A DNA stretch of 64,000 nt from Microbacterium aerolatum (lineage in GTDB: Bacteria; Actinomycetota; Actinomycetes; Actinomycetales; Microbacteriaceae). Position 1 is the stretch's first letter; every line of letters begins with the position of its first letter. This document shows positions 16,879 to 25,477 of this stretch, piece by piece. Position numbers and translations under genes: made by a program. Where the stretch lies: assembly GCF_007988825.1 (NCBI RefSeq), contig NZ_BJUW01000013.1, forward strand, positions 20,358 through 84,357, read 5' to 3'. The notes below the pieces were generated by a model that had not been told where the DNA came from, made no database searches, and saw nothing but the letters and a program-made list of their open reading frames with translations.

Positions 16879-17915
16879 GCCGTCACCCTCGCGTGGACTG
16901 CGGCGGCCACGGCATCCGCGAGCTCGATGGCAAAACCTGCATCCGCGAGGATCTCGTCGTACTCGACGACTTCCTCTCCCTCCAGGATGGATGAGAGAGC
17001 CCGCCACTCCGCGACGTAGCCGTCGTCCGCGCTGAGCGGGAACGAGGCGCGGCGGCCGTCCGGTGTCCGCACATGCACCGCGGCACTGCCGTCGTGCACG
17101 AACGCGGGTGGGAACTCGATGTCGACGAGGTCGCGCGACGTGGCGATCCCGATGCGCCACAGCGCATCCGCACCGCCCGGTGTCATGACCGCTGTCAGCC
17201 TCACGGCGACGTCCCCGGCGATGAATCCCACGACGTAGCCGATCGGGGACACCGGGCGCGCGAAGACGACGCGGTCCAGGCGCTGGGCGAGGTCGCGCAC
17301 GAGCGGCAGGTCGTGGATGGCGAGACCGAGGGTGAGCTGGCGGAGCACAGCGGCCGCGACGGCGGGGCTGCTCCAGTCGGGCACTCCCCGAGCCTGCCCG
17401 GCCGTCGCGGGCATCTCGGTCACCGCATCGTGATATCTGCCGTTCGGCGGAAGGGCGACAGTGATCGAGATCGCACGCACTGGCGCGCCCGCGGCCGCGA
17501 TGTGGTGCTGTGCCCGCCCCCATGCGGGGTCGAAGAGGTGATTCGTACCGACCACGAGCGCGACTCCGGCATCGCGGCATGCGTCGATGATGCGCGCGGC
17601 GTCATCGTGCGATAGGGCGAGCGGCTTCTCGCACAGGATCGCGCGTTTGCCCGCGGCGACGGCGGCGAGGATCTGCGACGCGTGCGCGTCCGGCGGACTG
17701 CAGATCGCGACGACCTCCACCCGCGGGTCCGCGAGCAACTCGTCGGTCCCGGTGGAGGCCGTCGCACCGAAGTGCGCGGCGAGGTCCTCGGCGCGGCCGC
17801 TGCCCGCATCCGAGATGTGCACGACGGCGAATCGATCGCTCAGCCGGGCGAGGGTCGGCAGGTGCAGTGCAGCGGCTCCTGGCCCCGCACCGATGACCCC
17901 GACTCCCGCTGGCAT
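16875..17915 (-). CDS. Gfo/Idh/MocA-family NAD(P)-dependent oxidoreductase (1)
   Basis: 346 residues. The Rossmann loop GVIGAGPGAAALHLP starts at residue 5 and the family motif CEKPLALS occurs near residue 97. These enzymes oxidise or reduce sugar hydroxyls or keto groups. In puerarin metabolism, DgpA of this family oxidises C3 of the C-linked glucose. Here it could make or reduce a 3-keto sugar. It is the first gene of a two-gene unit with the truncated Gfo/Idh-like protein, divergent from a ROK regulator. The ribosome site GAGGAG adjoins the CTTTTGTCAGAA motif. Confidence 0.87.
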   Translation of the reverse strand: MPAGVGVIGAGPGAAALHLPTLARLSDRFAVVHISDAGSGRAEDLAAHFGATASTGTDELLADPRVEVVAICSPPDAHASQILAAVAAGKRAILCEKPLALSHDDAARIIDACRDAGVALVVGTNHLFDPAWGRAQHHIAAAGAPVRAISITVALPPNGRYHDAVTEMPATAGQARGVPDWSSPAVAAAVLRQLTLGLAIHDLPLVRDLAQRLDRVVFARPVSPIGYVVGFIAGDVAVRLTAVMTPGGADALWRIGIATSRDLVDIEFPPAFVHDGSAAVHVRTPDGRRASFPLSADDGYVAEWRALSSILEGEEVVEYDEILADAGFAIELADAVAAAVHARVTA

Positions 17916-17927
17916 CTTTGCTCCTCG

Positions 17928-17939
17928 CTTTTGTCAGAA
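17928..17939 (-). promoter_or_regulatory. Shared 12-bp motif before the Gfo/Idh gene
   Basis: CTTTTGTCAGAA lies 13-24 nt upstream of the start codon and repeats the motif at 16038-16049 with one change. Its overlap with the translation leader would place a bound protein downstream of the transcription start. Confidence 0.4.
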
Positions 17940-18019
17940 GTATACGTAAGTTACGAGATAGTTGACCATAGATCGGCGATTGCTCATGGGTACTGCTGCC
18001 TCTTGTGTAAAAATCAACC

Positions 18020-19276
18020 ATGGCCACCGAATCCACGCTGCGCTTCGGCGCCCAGACTGACGAGGTGACGAGCCTCCTTCGCATCGTGAACATGGTCAGG
18101 ACCGGCGGAGCCACCACCCGTCCTGAGATCGGCAGGATCACCGGCCTCGGGCGCGGAGTCGTCACTCAGCGCGTCGATCAGGCGTACGAGATGGGTTATC
18201 TCGCCGACGGTGACTACGGTCCGTCTTCGGGAGGCCGGGCCCCTCGCCATGTGCGCTTCCGCTCCGAGCGCGGGCGGTTGATCGTCTGCGCACTCGGCGC
18301 CCTGCACATCCGCGTGGGGATCGCCGATCTCGAGGGCGAAGTCGTCGATCAGACCCACACGCCATGGGAGATCTCCCGCGGCCCCGAAGAAACGCTCGAG
18401 ATGGCGATGAAGCTGATCGACGAGCTGATCACGCGCACCCCCGGAGCCCCGATCTGGGCCGTGACCGTCGGGGCCCCCGGGCCCGTGGACTTCGAGACCG
18501 GACGCCCCGTGGCGCCGCCGATCATGCCCGGATGGAACGGCTACGACATCCGCTCGGCCTTCGAACAGCGCTACGACGCCCCCACCTGGGTGGACAACGA
18601 CGTGAACCTCCTGGCGTTCGGCGAACTGGTGCGCCGCGCCGGCGAGGACGCCAACCTCATCTACGTGAAGATCGGCTCCGGAATCGGTGCCGGCCTGCTC
18701 TCTCAGGGTCACGTGCACCGCGGAGCGAACGGAGCAGCCGGCGACATCGGGCACGTGCGCGTGCGCGAATCCGATGCGCTCTGCCGCTGCGGGAAGACCG
18801 GATGCCTCGAAGCGGTCGCCAGCGGATGGGCACTGGTGAAGCAGGCGGAAGCCGCGATCGCAGAGGGGGTCGGCGGGCAACTGGCCGCGCAGCACGCCGC
18901 CGGAGAGACGATCAGCCCGGAGGACATCACTCGCGCGGCGGACTCCGGCGATGCGCTCTCGACCACCCTTCTGCAGCAGTCCGCACGCGTCGTCGGCGAA
19001 TCGATCGCCGCACTCGTGAACATGTTCAATCCGAGCGTCATCGTGATCGGCGGCGTGGTCGCCGGCACGGGCGAGCTCTACCTCGCCGAGGTACGCCAGC
19101 GCGTGTACGAACTCTCGCTCCCGCTGGCCACCCGCGATCTCACGATCGTCAACTCCGTCAACGACGAGGGCGAGCCGCTGCGCGGCGGGGCCGCGCTCGC
19201 ACGAGAGCAGCTCTTCGAGGTCACGTTCCCCCGCTGGTTCGCGGAGGGCAAGCCGACACTTTCGCGTTTCCACTGA
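18020..19276 (+). CDS. ROK-family transcriptional regulator
   Basis: 418 residues. An N-terminal winged helix (about 15-75, with TRPEIGRITGLGRGVVTQRV as recognition region) precedes a ROK sugar-kinase-like domain. The latter has the zinc motif CRCGKTGCLE near 255 and ATPase-like loops VTVGAPGPVDF and VKIGSGIGAGLL. ROK regulators of the XylR/NagC type sense sugars or sugar phosphates and usually repress. It is divergent from the Gfo/Idh pair and upstream of a C-deglycosidase-like pair, so it probably controls the sugar-processing genes on both sides. Confidence 0.9.
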   Translation: MATESTLRFGAQTDEVTSLLRIVNMVRTGGATTRPEIGRITGLGRGVVTQRVDQAYEMGYLADGDYGPSSGGRAPRHVRFRSERGRLIVCALGALHIRVGIADLEGEVVDQTHTPWEISRGPEETLEMAMKLIDELITRTPGAPIWAVTVGAPGPVDFETGRPVAPPIMPGWNGYDIRSAFEQRYDAPTWVDNDVNLLAFGELVRRAGEDANLIYVKIGSGIGAGLLSQGHVHRGANGAAGDIGHVRVRESDALCRCGKTGCLEAVASGWALVKQAEAAIAEGVGGQLAAQHAAGETISPEDITRAADSGDALSTTLLQQSARVVGESIAALVNMFNPSVIVIGGVVAGTGELYLAEVRQRVYELSLPLATRDLTIVNSVNDEGEPLRGGAALAREQLFEVTFPRWFAEGKPTLSRFH

Positions 19277-19291
19277 GCTCGACCCTTATTC

Positions 19292-19325
19292 CATAAACAG
19301 ACATAAGCATGTATCTTTCTGTCTG
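19292..19325 (+). promoter_or_regulatory. Tandem CATAA repeats before the first beta/alpha pair
   Basis: CATAAACAGA and CATAAGCATG start 10 bp apart, and CAGACA (19298) with TGTCTG (19320) form a wide inverted repeat ahead of the gene at 19361. The CATAA element recurs upstream of other operons of the island. Confidence 0.4.
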
Positions 19326-19360
19326 AACAGGCGCGAGCCTGACAGACACGAAGGAGTGCC

Positions 19361-19771
19361 ATGCTCGGCGCATTGCGTGACGACGCTCTCGGGTCGACGG
19401 ACGACGGGTTCGTGCTCCGACTCTCGTTGCCGTGGATCCGTTCGCTGCCGTTGTGGAGCGTCGAGGGACTGCACGTCACGATCGACGGGCGCACGGAGCG
19501 CGGCCTGCGGATCCTGCTCGGCCAGCGCGCGATCGCACCGTCGGATCTCGCCGACGAGCCGGGATGGTGGTTCGTCCAGGATCGTCTCTTGCTGCGAGGC
19601 GAACAGGCCCTCGCCCCCGGCGACCACGAAGTGGGCGTCGTTTTCGACCTCGTGGTGCCCTACCTCCAGGCGGGTCCGGAGAGCCCGCTCCGACTGCCTT
19701 TCCGGTTCGGCAGGACGCTGAGCCTGAACGACTCCTCGGCCGTCCCCACCGTGGCGCTCGACGTCGCCTGA
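19361..19771 (+). CDS. C-glycoside deglycosidase beta-subunit-like protein (DUF6379/CarC-like), module i
   Basis: 136 residues with AAGGAG upstream. It shares the small-subunit pattern of the other modules in the window: an early RLSLPWIRSLPLWSVEGL (compare QLPWYRSLWLSAVDDV at 22897-23313), a WWFVQDRLLL stretch, and a final beta strand VVFDLVVPYLQAG. In known enzymes the small subunit packs against the TIM-barrel subunit and helps form the active site. It is followed 15 nt later by its barrel partner. It is the most divergent of the five beta modules. Confidence 0.72.
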   Translation: MLGALRDDALGSTDDGFVLRLSLPWIRSLPLWSVEGLHVTIDGRTERGLRILLGQRAIAPSDLADEPGWWFVQDRLLLRGEQALAPGDHEVGVVFDLVVPYLQAGPESPLRLPFRFGRTLSLNDSSAVPTVALDVA

Positions 19772-19786
19772 CCGGAAGCACGCATC

Positions 19787-20773
19787 ATGCCGAAGCACGC
19801 CCCCACCTGGCCCCTCGCCGCGAGCGCCTTCAACTGGACCCCCGATCTGATCCGCGCTGAATCCGGCGCCACCGAGATCGCCGTCGGGATCGTCTCCGAC
19901 GGCATCGCTCCCATCATCGAAGTCGAGCTCGGTCAACTCTGGCGCTCGTTCCCCGTACCCTCGGACGCCGAGGCCGAGAGCCTCCGGGATGCCCTGGCCG
20001 CCGCGGGGGGCCGCGTCTCGATCGTCGGGGCCAGCATCGACGACTGGGCGGCGCCGACGCGGCGGCGCGACGACGACGAGCGGATGTCCTTCCTGCTGCC
20101 GCAGCTGCGCGCAGCCCACCGGCTCGGCGCCACCGGCGTCCGTCTGCCGATCGGTCAGTCCGGGGTCGCGCTGCTCGAGCGGCTGCTGCCGGAGCTGCAC
20201 GACCTCGACCTCGTGCTGTTCGAGGAGGCGCAGGGCCCGCAGACCCCGTCGTCGCCCGCCCACCGCGCTCACTACGACACGATCGCGCACTTCGACGACC
20301 CGCACCTGCGACTGCTCGTCGACATCAGCATGCTGATGCCCGCGCTCCCCGTCACCTATCTCGACCGGCTCCGTCGAAGCGACCTTCCCGCCTCGTTCGT
20401 CGACCGGCTGGAGAGCGACTGGCAGGATCCGGCGACGTCGGATGCCGCCGTCGCGCTGCTGCGCGCAGGAGCGGTGCCGCCCGACGTGCACACCATGTTC
20501 ATGAACCTGCTCGTGCGCTTCGGTCGCTCCGATGCCGCCGACCTCCGCGACGTGCTCACGTTCGCGGGTGCCGCGCACCTGAAGTTCTGGGACCTCCACG
20601 ACGCCGATGACCGCGTCTCACGGCCCGTCCGCCACTTCGCGAGCGAGCTGCGCACGGCCGGATTCACCGGCTCGCTCACCAGCGAATGGGGCGGCCATGA
20701 ATGGCTCGATGACGATGCGGCCGACATGACGCGGCGCCACCTCGACCTGGTCCGGGCCGCGCTCACCGCCTGA
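19787..20773 (+). CDS. C-glycoside deglycosidase alpha-subunit-like TIM barrel (CarB-like), module i
   Basis: 328 residues. The metal-site pattern of the sugar-phosphate-isomerase barrel can be traced: Glu146 (LFEEAQGP), Asp179 (LLVDISMLMP), His264 (AAHLKFWDLH) and Glu300 (TSEWGGHEW). The closing SEWGGHEW corresponds to SSEWEGHAF of the other modules. It is proposed to eliminate the aglycone from a 3-keto-glycoside with the small protein upstream. It lacks the MGRRxDRDMTPDEE stretch of modules ii and iv, so specificity should differ. It is convergent with the ThuA-like gene. Confidence 0.72.
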   Translation: MPKHAPTWPLAASAFNWTPDLIRAESGATEIAVGIVSDGIAPIIEVELGQLWRSFPVPSDAEAESLRDALAAAGGRVSIVGASIDDWAAPTRRRDDDERMSFLLPQLRAAHRLGATGVRLPIGQSGVALLERLLPELHDLDLVLFEEAQGPQTPSSPAHRAHYDTIAHFDDPHLRLLVDISMLMPALPVTYLDRLRRSDLPASFVDRLESDWQDPATSDAAVALLRAGAVPPDVHTMFMNLLVRFGRSDAADLRDVLTFAGAAHLKFWDLHDADDRVSRPVRHFASELRTAGFTGSLTSEWGGHEWLDDDAADMTRRHLDLVRAALTA

Positions 20774-20784
20774 CGGTCAGCGCG

Positions 20785-20798
20785 GCCCCCGCAGGGGC
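20785..20798. terminator. Small GC hairpin between convergent genes
   Basis: GCCCC-CGCA-GGGGC sits in the 27-bp gap between the convergent module i barrel gene and the ThuA-like gene. It could serve both directions, but has no T-tract. Confidence 0.4.
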
Positions 20799-20800
20799 GT

Positions 20801-21670
20801 TCAGCCCTCGTGGTTGTAGTACGGCCAGGGCAGGAAGCGCCGCTCGCCGCGCCGGTCAGGACCGTCGAGGGTGATCTCCCCCGTCGCCGCCCATTCGACG
20901 CCGCGCGGGAACATCCTGATGAACTCGATGCGCCGGAAGGTGTCGATGTCGTGACCGATCGTGATGGTGAACGAACGACCGGCGCCGTACTCGTTGATCC
21001 AGGCGATCGGCTGATCGCTGTTCATACCGGGGAGGTCGGCGACCCCGCCCTCGGGGATCGCAACCGGGTAGTGCGACATCGGCCACATCGGCGCCCTCTC
21101 GTACGACTCGAGATCGTCGAACGTGGTGAGCAGCACCTGCGCGCCGTCGTAGAGCTCGACGCCGGTGAGGATGTCGTCGCCGGTGACCGTCCAGGTCTCG
21201 CTGATGCCGTCGGTGATGGCGTGACGGGGCTCTGAGGTGCGCAGCAGCGCTTCGCCCCAGGGCCGCGGCCGCAACCCTGTCGCCACGCTCAGCTTCGCGC
21301 CGCGCATGACGTTGTACTCCTCGGGGTAGCCCCAGTCGTCCTCCTGCGCTGCGGAGCCGTGGAACCACACCATGCCCTTGCCGTCGGCATGGACGAAGCG
21401 CAGCAGCGCGGCATCGGTCTCAGGCCCGAAGCCGACCGCCTTCTCGTGATAGCCGTCGCGTCCCTCGAAGACGACGATGATGACGTCGTACTTGTCGATG
21501 ATCTCGGCGCCGAGCCCGCGCGGGTCCTCGACGACGCGGACGCGGAAGCGGCCGGTGTCCTCCAGAAGCGTGGTGAGCCACTGGTTGTGCTGGCGGAAGC
21601 TGCGGAACTCGTTGTCGTGCTCGCGGGTCATGTGCCCGGAGAGGATGAGGACGTTCAGAACATCAGACAT
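20801..21670 (-). CDS. ThuA-like (trehalose-utilisation) domain protein
   Basis: 289 residues with ThuA-fold landmarks: NVLILSGHM at the start, YDVIIVVFEGRDGY, GMVWFHGSA near 120 and RRIEFIRMFPRGVEWAATG at the end. ThuA proteins have a glutamine-amidotransferase-like fold and work with ThuB (Gfo/Idh) in forming or handling 3-keto disaccharides in rhizobia. Here it is downstream of a Gfo/Idh gene in the same direction, the same pairing. A role in 3-keto sugar turnover is therefore plausible; the reaction is unknown. Confidence 0.82.
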   Translation of the reverse strand: MSDVLNVLILSGHMTREHDNEFRSFRQHNQWLTTLLEDTGRFRVRVVEDPRGLGAEIIDKYDVIIVVFEGRDGYHEKAVGFGPETDAALLRFVHADGKGMVWFHGSAAQEDDWGYPEEYNVMRGAKLSVATGLRPRPWGEALLRTSEPRHAITDGISETWTVTGDDILTGVELYDGAQVLLTTFDDLESYERAPMWPMSHYPVAIPEGGVADLPGMNSDQPIAWINEYGAGRSFTITIGHDIDTFRRIEFIRMFPRGVEWAATGEITLDGPDRRGERRFLPWPYYNHEG

Positions 21671-21706
21671 GGCGATGAGCTCCTTCGCTCCGGTTGGAAT
21701 ACGTTC

Positions 21707-22900
21707 TCAGGCGGATGCCGTCGCCATCGCACCCACACGCACCCACGCGGAGTCGCGCTCGGCGCTCGCCTCCACAGCGGCGAGGACGCGCTGGACCGCG
21801 AGACCCTCGGCGAAGCTCGAGTGGGGCCGGCTGCCGTCGGCGACGGAATTCACGAAGTCGACGACCTGATGCGAGAAGCCGTGCTCGTACCCGAGCATGT
21901 GACCGGATGGCCACCATGCCGAGACGTACGGATGGGATGGGTCGGTCACGAGGATCTTCGTGAATCCCTGTCTGTCAACAGGGGCCGTGCGGTCGTAGAA
22001 CTGCAGGGAGTTGAGATCTTCGAGATCGAAGAGGAGTGATCCTCTGTCTCCGGACACTTCGATCGTGAGGGCGTTCTTGCGTCCGGTGGCGAACCGTGTC
22101 GCCTCGAACGACACGAGGGCACCGCCCGCGAGCCGACCGGTGAAGATGGCGAGATCGTCGACGGTGACATCTCCGTAGCCGTCTCCGGCGGTTGCGGAGA
22201 GCCCGGATCCGCCGTCCTGCAGGGGCCGCCGCGCGACGATCGTCTCGACGACGCCGGCGACGGCATCCACGGTCTGACCGGTGACGAACTGGGCCATGTC
22301 GATGATGTGCGCGCCGATGTCACCGAGCGCGCCGGAACCGGCGTGCTCTTTCTGCAGGCGCCATGCGAGCGGCGCCTGCGGGTCTACGAGCCAGTCCTGG
22401 CGGTAGGCGGCACGCACCTGCTGAACCGCGCCGATCTCCCCGGCTGCGATGAGGTCCCGCAGATGCGTGACCGCCGGGACCCGGCGATAGGTGAAGCCGA
22501 CCATCGAGACGATGCCCCTCGCGGCGGCGCGTTCCGCGGCGGCGAGCATCTCCTCCGCCTCGGCGACGGTGTTCGCGAGCGGCTTCTCGCACAGCACGTG
22601 CTTGCCGGCCTCCAGCGCCGCGATCGCGATCTCGGCGTGCGAATCTCCGGGCGTCACGATGTCGACGATGTCGATGTCGTCGCGCGCGATGACCGACCGC
22701 CAGTCGGTGGCGTGCTCCGCCCACCCCCACTGCGCCGCGGCATCCGCCACAGCCGCCGGGCTGCGCCCGACGACGACCGCCATCTCGATGTCGCGCGGGA
22801 GCGAGAACATCCGAGGTGCTTGACGCCAGCCGACCGAGTGCGCCGCGCCCATGAAGCCGTAGCCGATCATGGCGACACGCAGCGGCGCACGCGCGTTCAT
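21707..22900 (-). CDS. Gfo/Idh/MocA-family NAD(P)-dependent oxidoreductase (2)
   Basis: 397 residues from the ATG at 22900, which overlaps the stop of the beta-subunit gene; the upstream extension is a shadow. It has the Rossmann loop AMIGYGFMGAAHS, the CEKPLANT motif near 105, and GDIGAHIIDMAQFVTG, typical of ThuB/LgdA-like dehydrogenases. It could oxidise a glycoside at C3 or reduce the released 3-keto sugar. It is placed in one unit with modules ii and iii and the ThuA-like gene, tying it to the deglycosylation step. Confidence 0.88.
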   Translation of the reverse strand: MNARAPLRVAMIGYGFMGAAHSVGWRQAPRMFSLPRDIEMAVVVGRSPAAVADAAAQWGWAEHATDWRSVIARDDIDIVDIVTPGDSHAEIAIAALEAGKHVLCEKPLANTVAEAEEMLAAAERAAARGIVSMVGFTYRRVPAVTHLRDLIAAGEIGAVQQVRAAYRQDWLVDPQAPLAWRLQKEHAGSGALGDIGAHIIDMAQFVTGQTVDAVAGVVETIVARRPLQDGGSGLSATAGDGYGDVTVDDLAIFTGRLAGGALVSFEATRFATGRKNALTIEVSGDRGSLLFDLEDLNSLQFYDRTAPVDRQGFTKILVTDPSHPYVSAWWPSGHMLGYEHGFSHQVVDFVNSVADGSRPHSSFAEGLAVQRVLAAVEASAERDSAWVRVGAMATASA

Positions 22901-23313
22901 GCCAGCACGACCTCTCGCTCGACCGGTACGCGGTTGGTCACGTACCGACCGGGGCCGCCGTCCACTCCGGGCATGATCTGCATGTAGAGCAGCCGCATGG
23001 TGAGGACGACCTCGGCGGTGAGACGCTCGCCTGAGACCGGAGGCGTGTCGAGGCGGATGACGACATCCGGCCGGTCGGCCACGAACCACAGCGTCTCGGA
23101 CTGCTCCGGCAGTTCGTCGATCGTGTACGACCGCCCCTCGAGCTCGAAGCGCAGGTCCTCGCGCGCGATCTCGACGCCGTTCACGGTCGCCGCGACGTCG
23201 TCGACGGCCGAGAGCCAGAGGCTGCGATACCAGGGAAGCTGCACCGAGACGGCGATCCCGTCGTCAGTGCGACGGACGTCCTTCTCGGCGAAGAGCGAGT
23301 TGTGCGTTGCCAT
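22897..23313 (-). CDS. C-glycoside deglycosidase beta-subunit-like protein (CarC-like), module ii
   Basis: 138 residues from ATG 23313; the longer frame overlaps the barrel gene. The pattern is VSVQLPWYRSLWLSAVDDV, then REDLRFELEGRSYTIDELPE and ETLWFVADRP, then LRLLYMQIMPGVDGGPGRYV. The N-terminal domain of the fusion protein at 32697-34172 follows it closely (TIPWYRSLWLSSVTSL, YRLEELPNQSETLWF, LRLPYMQIAPGKDGAPGMYV). Small subunits of this family complete the active site of the barrel subunit. It starts 8 nt after the stop of its barrel partner. Confidence 0.82.
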   Translation of the reverse strand: MATHNSLFAEKDVRRTDDGIAVSVQLPWYRSLWLSAVDDVAATVNGVEIAREDLRFELEGRSYTIDELPEQSETLWFVADRPDVVIRLDTPPVSGERLTAEVVLTMRLLYMQIMPGVDGGPGRYVTNRVPVEREVVLA

Positions 23314-23321
23314 GATGTCTC

Positions 23322-24371
23322 CTACACCGCCGTTGCGACGACGGTCTCCTCGATCGCACGCCGCATGAGCGCGTGCTGCTTCTGGACGAGGTCGATGGGG
23401 TCGGATTCGCCGAGATCGGAGAACGCGTGGCCCTCCCATTCGCTGGAGAGGTACCCCTGGTATCCGCCCTCGACGAACTGCCGGACGATGCGCGGGATGT
23501 CCATGGCCGGCTCCTCGCCGTCCGCACCGATGTCGTAGAACTTCGCGTGCACGTGGAAGATCTGCGGCATGATGTCGAGCCATTCCTCCGGCGGGACGAG
23601 CCCGTGCATGTTGAACGCCAGTCGCGTGAACGGTCCGAAACGGAGGAAGTCGACCCCCTCACCGGTGAGGTAGTCCTCGAACTTCTGGTTGCGCACGTGC
23701 ATGGGCGTGGGCTCATGCCAGATCTCGTCCATGACGGGGAAGTGCTTCTCGTCCATGCCCATCTGGCTGAGCGTGCGCAGCAGGGTCGGGGAGAGCGAAT
23801 GCATCGTCGAGGAGAAGTCGGCCGTGAACCCGAGCCGGTCCGACTGCAGCTCGTCGTACATCTCGCGCATCTGCAGCACCTGGGGGGCGTTCGGCCCCGA
23901 CGGCGCGTGGATCTCATACCCGAGGCGCTGGTCGTACTTCTCTGCCAGCGGCAGCAGGCTGCGCAGCAGCTCCTTGCCGTGCGAGCGGATGACGACGTTC
24001 TTGAAACCGAGCCGGTGCGCGGTCTTCAGCTGGCGCGCGAGGAAGTCATGCTCCTCGTCGGGGGTCATGTCACGGTCCTTGCGGCGCCCCATATCGAGAT
24101 TGGTGCCGACGGCGCTCGGCTCGAGCTCGTACTTCTCCAGGCTGTCGAACCAGAGCTTGATGAACTCGTCGTCCACGTCCGGATACGTGCGCAGCAGTTG
24201 GGCGATGTTGAACTCGACGCCCGGCCCGAGCCCGTGCTCGGCCGCCGCGGCGATGAGGGTCTCGGGAGTGTAGAGACCCGCCGCGAACTCGCTGGTCAGC
24301 GAGTAGAGGGTGATGCCGAGCTTGATGCCGGTGCCGGCGATGCCCGGTCCTTGAGCCTGTCTGCGGGTCAT
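23322..24371 (-). CDS. C-glycoside deglycosidase alpha-subunit-like TIM barrel (CarB-like), module ii
   Basis: 349 residues, ATG overlapping the stop of the module iii barrel gene. Metal ligands of the sugar-phosphate-isomerase fold: Glu153 (GYEIHAPSGP), Asp185 (TADFSSTMHS), His275 (HVHAKFYDI) and Glu311 (SSEWEGHAF). A further His-rich loop FNMHGLVPPEEW and the stretch NLDMGRRKDRDMTPDEE are shared with the fused protein at 32697. CarBC/DgpBC-type enzymes use a divalent metal and a general base to break the C-C bond of 3-keto C-glycosides. This is the best match to that family in the window. Confidence 0.83.
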   Translation of the reverse strand: MTRRQAQGPGIAGTGIKLGITLYSLTSEFAAGLYTPETLIAAAAEHGLGPGVEFNIAQLLRTYPDVDDEFIKLWFDSLEKYELEPSAVGTNLDMGRRKDRDMTPDEEHDFLARQLKTAHRLGFKNVVIRSHGKELLRSLLPLAEKYDQRLGYEIHAPSGPNAPQVLQMREMYDELQSDRLGFTADFSSTMHSLSPTLLRTLSQMGMDEKHFPVMDEIWHEPTPMHVRNQKFEDYLTGEGVDFLRFGPFTRLAFNMHGLVPPEEWLDIMPQIFHVHAKFYDIGADGEEPAMDIPRIVRQFVEGGYQGYLSSEWEGHAFSDLGESDPIDLVQKQHALMRRAIEETVVATAV

Positions 24372-25477
24372 GCGCGTGCTCCCTTCAGAGCTGCGTGCGG
24401 AAGGTGAGCGGCGAGCGCGGCGCGCGCCTCGGCAGCATCCGTGATCATGCGGCTGCCGGCGTTCTGCGCTGCCGAGCGCTGCACCGCCTGCTCGTCGCGG
24501 ACGATGTCGAAGGGGCTCTCCCAGTTGTTCCAGTGCCAGCCCTCGTACTCGCTGGAGACCGCACCGGAGTAGCCGTTCTCGACGAGAAGGCCGATGAGGT
24601 CGCGAACCGGGACGGAGGGCTCCTCCTTGTTCTCGTCGATACCGAAGAACTTGCCATGCACGTGCTTGACCCATGGCATGATCTCGAGCCAGTCGTCGAC
24701 GCGCGCGGGACCGAACAGGCCGGTGCCGTTGATGCCGAAGTCGATCCCGAGATCGGGGCGGCCGTTCTGCGCGGCAAGGCCGATGAAGCGTCCGAAGCGC
24801 TGTCCGTGCTCCGCCTGATCGCGCGGGGGCCCCTGTTGGTAGAAGTCGTCCCACAGCGACACGACCTGCGCGAGCAGGTCTTCGGACGCACCGCGGCGAC
24901 GGTAGGACTCGATGAGTGACGGCGCGAAGCCGGAGACCGTGGCGCCCCAGTCCATCGTGAACCCGAGGAACGGCGAGCCGACCTTCTCGTAGCGGTCGCG
25001 CAGCGCGAGGATGCGCGGGTGCGAGGCGTACTGATCGGCGTGGACCTCGAGGGCGAGGGTCACGCCGTACTCCTCGGCGATGGGTGCGAGCTGTTCCATC
25101 GAGTCGGGCGTGATCGAGATCTGCACTCGAGCGATGGGGAATCCGAGTTTCGCGGCGGCGGCGATCTGCCGGCGCATGTAGGCGATCAGTTCCTCCTGGT
25201 CGAGGAGTCGATCACGATGGATGCCTATGTCGGCGTTGACCGCGAGGGAGGTGGTGACGAGCCCGACCTCATCGACCAGGTCGCGGAAGCGTCCGGCGAA
25301 CGCGTCGTCGATCTCGGGGAATCCGCGGAAGCTCGAGAAGCCGATGATCTCGAGGCCCGGGCCGTACCCCTCGGCCGCGACCTTTCGGATGAGCGCGTCG
25401 AGGTCGTACTCGCGCCCGTGGAACGCCCGGGTGAAGCTGTAGAGCGTCACACCCTGGATCGGAGTGCCGAGGGTCAT
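24368..25477 (-). CDS. C-glycoside deglycosidase alpha-subunit-like TIM barrel (CarB-like), module iii
   Basis: 369 residues, ATG overlapping the stop of the small gene upstream. Metal ligands: Glu144 (LALEVHADQY), Asp176 (FTMDWGATV), His274 (KHVHGKFFGI) and Glu310 (SSEYEGWHW). It lacks the DRDMTPDEE stretch and has its own C-terminal tail of about 40 residues, so it is a distinct subgroup rather than a recent copy of module ii. Stop-start overlaps link five genes from 25869 to 21707, giving beta-alpha-alpha-beta-oxidoreductase order. Confidence 0.8.
   Translation of the reverse strand: MTLGTPIQGVTLYSFTRAFHGREYDLDALIRKVAAEGYGPGLEIIGFSSFRGFPEIDDAFAGRFRDLVDEVGLVTTSLAVNADIGIHRDRLLDQEELIAYMRRQIAAAAKLGFPIARVQISITPDSMEQLAPIAEEYGVTLALEVHADQYASHPRILALRDRYEKVGSPFLGFTMDWGATVSGFAPSLIESYRRRGASEDLLAQVVSLWDDFYQQGPPRDQAEHGQRFGRFIGLAAQNGRPDLGIDFGINGTGLFGPARVDDWLEIMPWVKHVHGKFFGIDENKEEPSVPVRDLIGLLVENGYSGAVSSEYEGWHWNNWESPFDIVRDEQAVQRSAAQNAGSRMITDAAEARAALAAHLPHAALKGARA

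Noticed and set aside
22897..23583. 228-codon version of the module ii small subunit
   Set aside because: Its first 90 codons overlap the barrel gene; the ATG at 23313 gives the family length.
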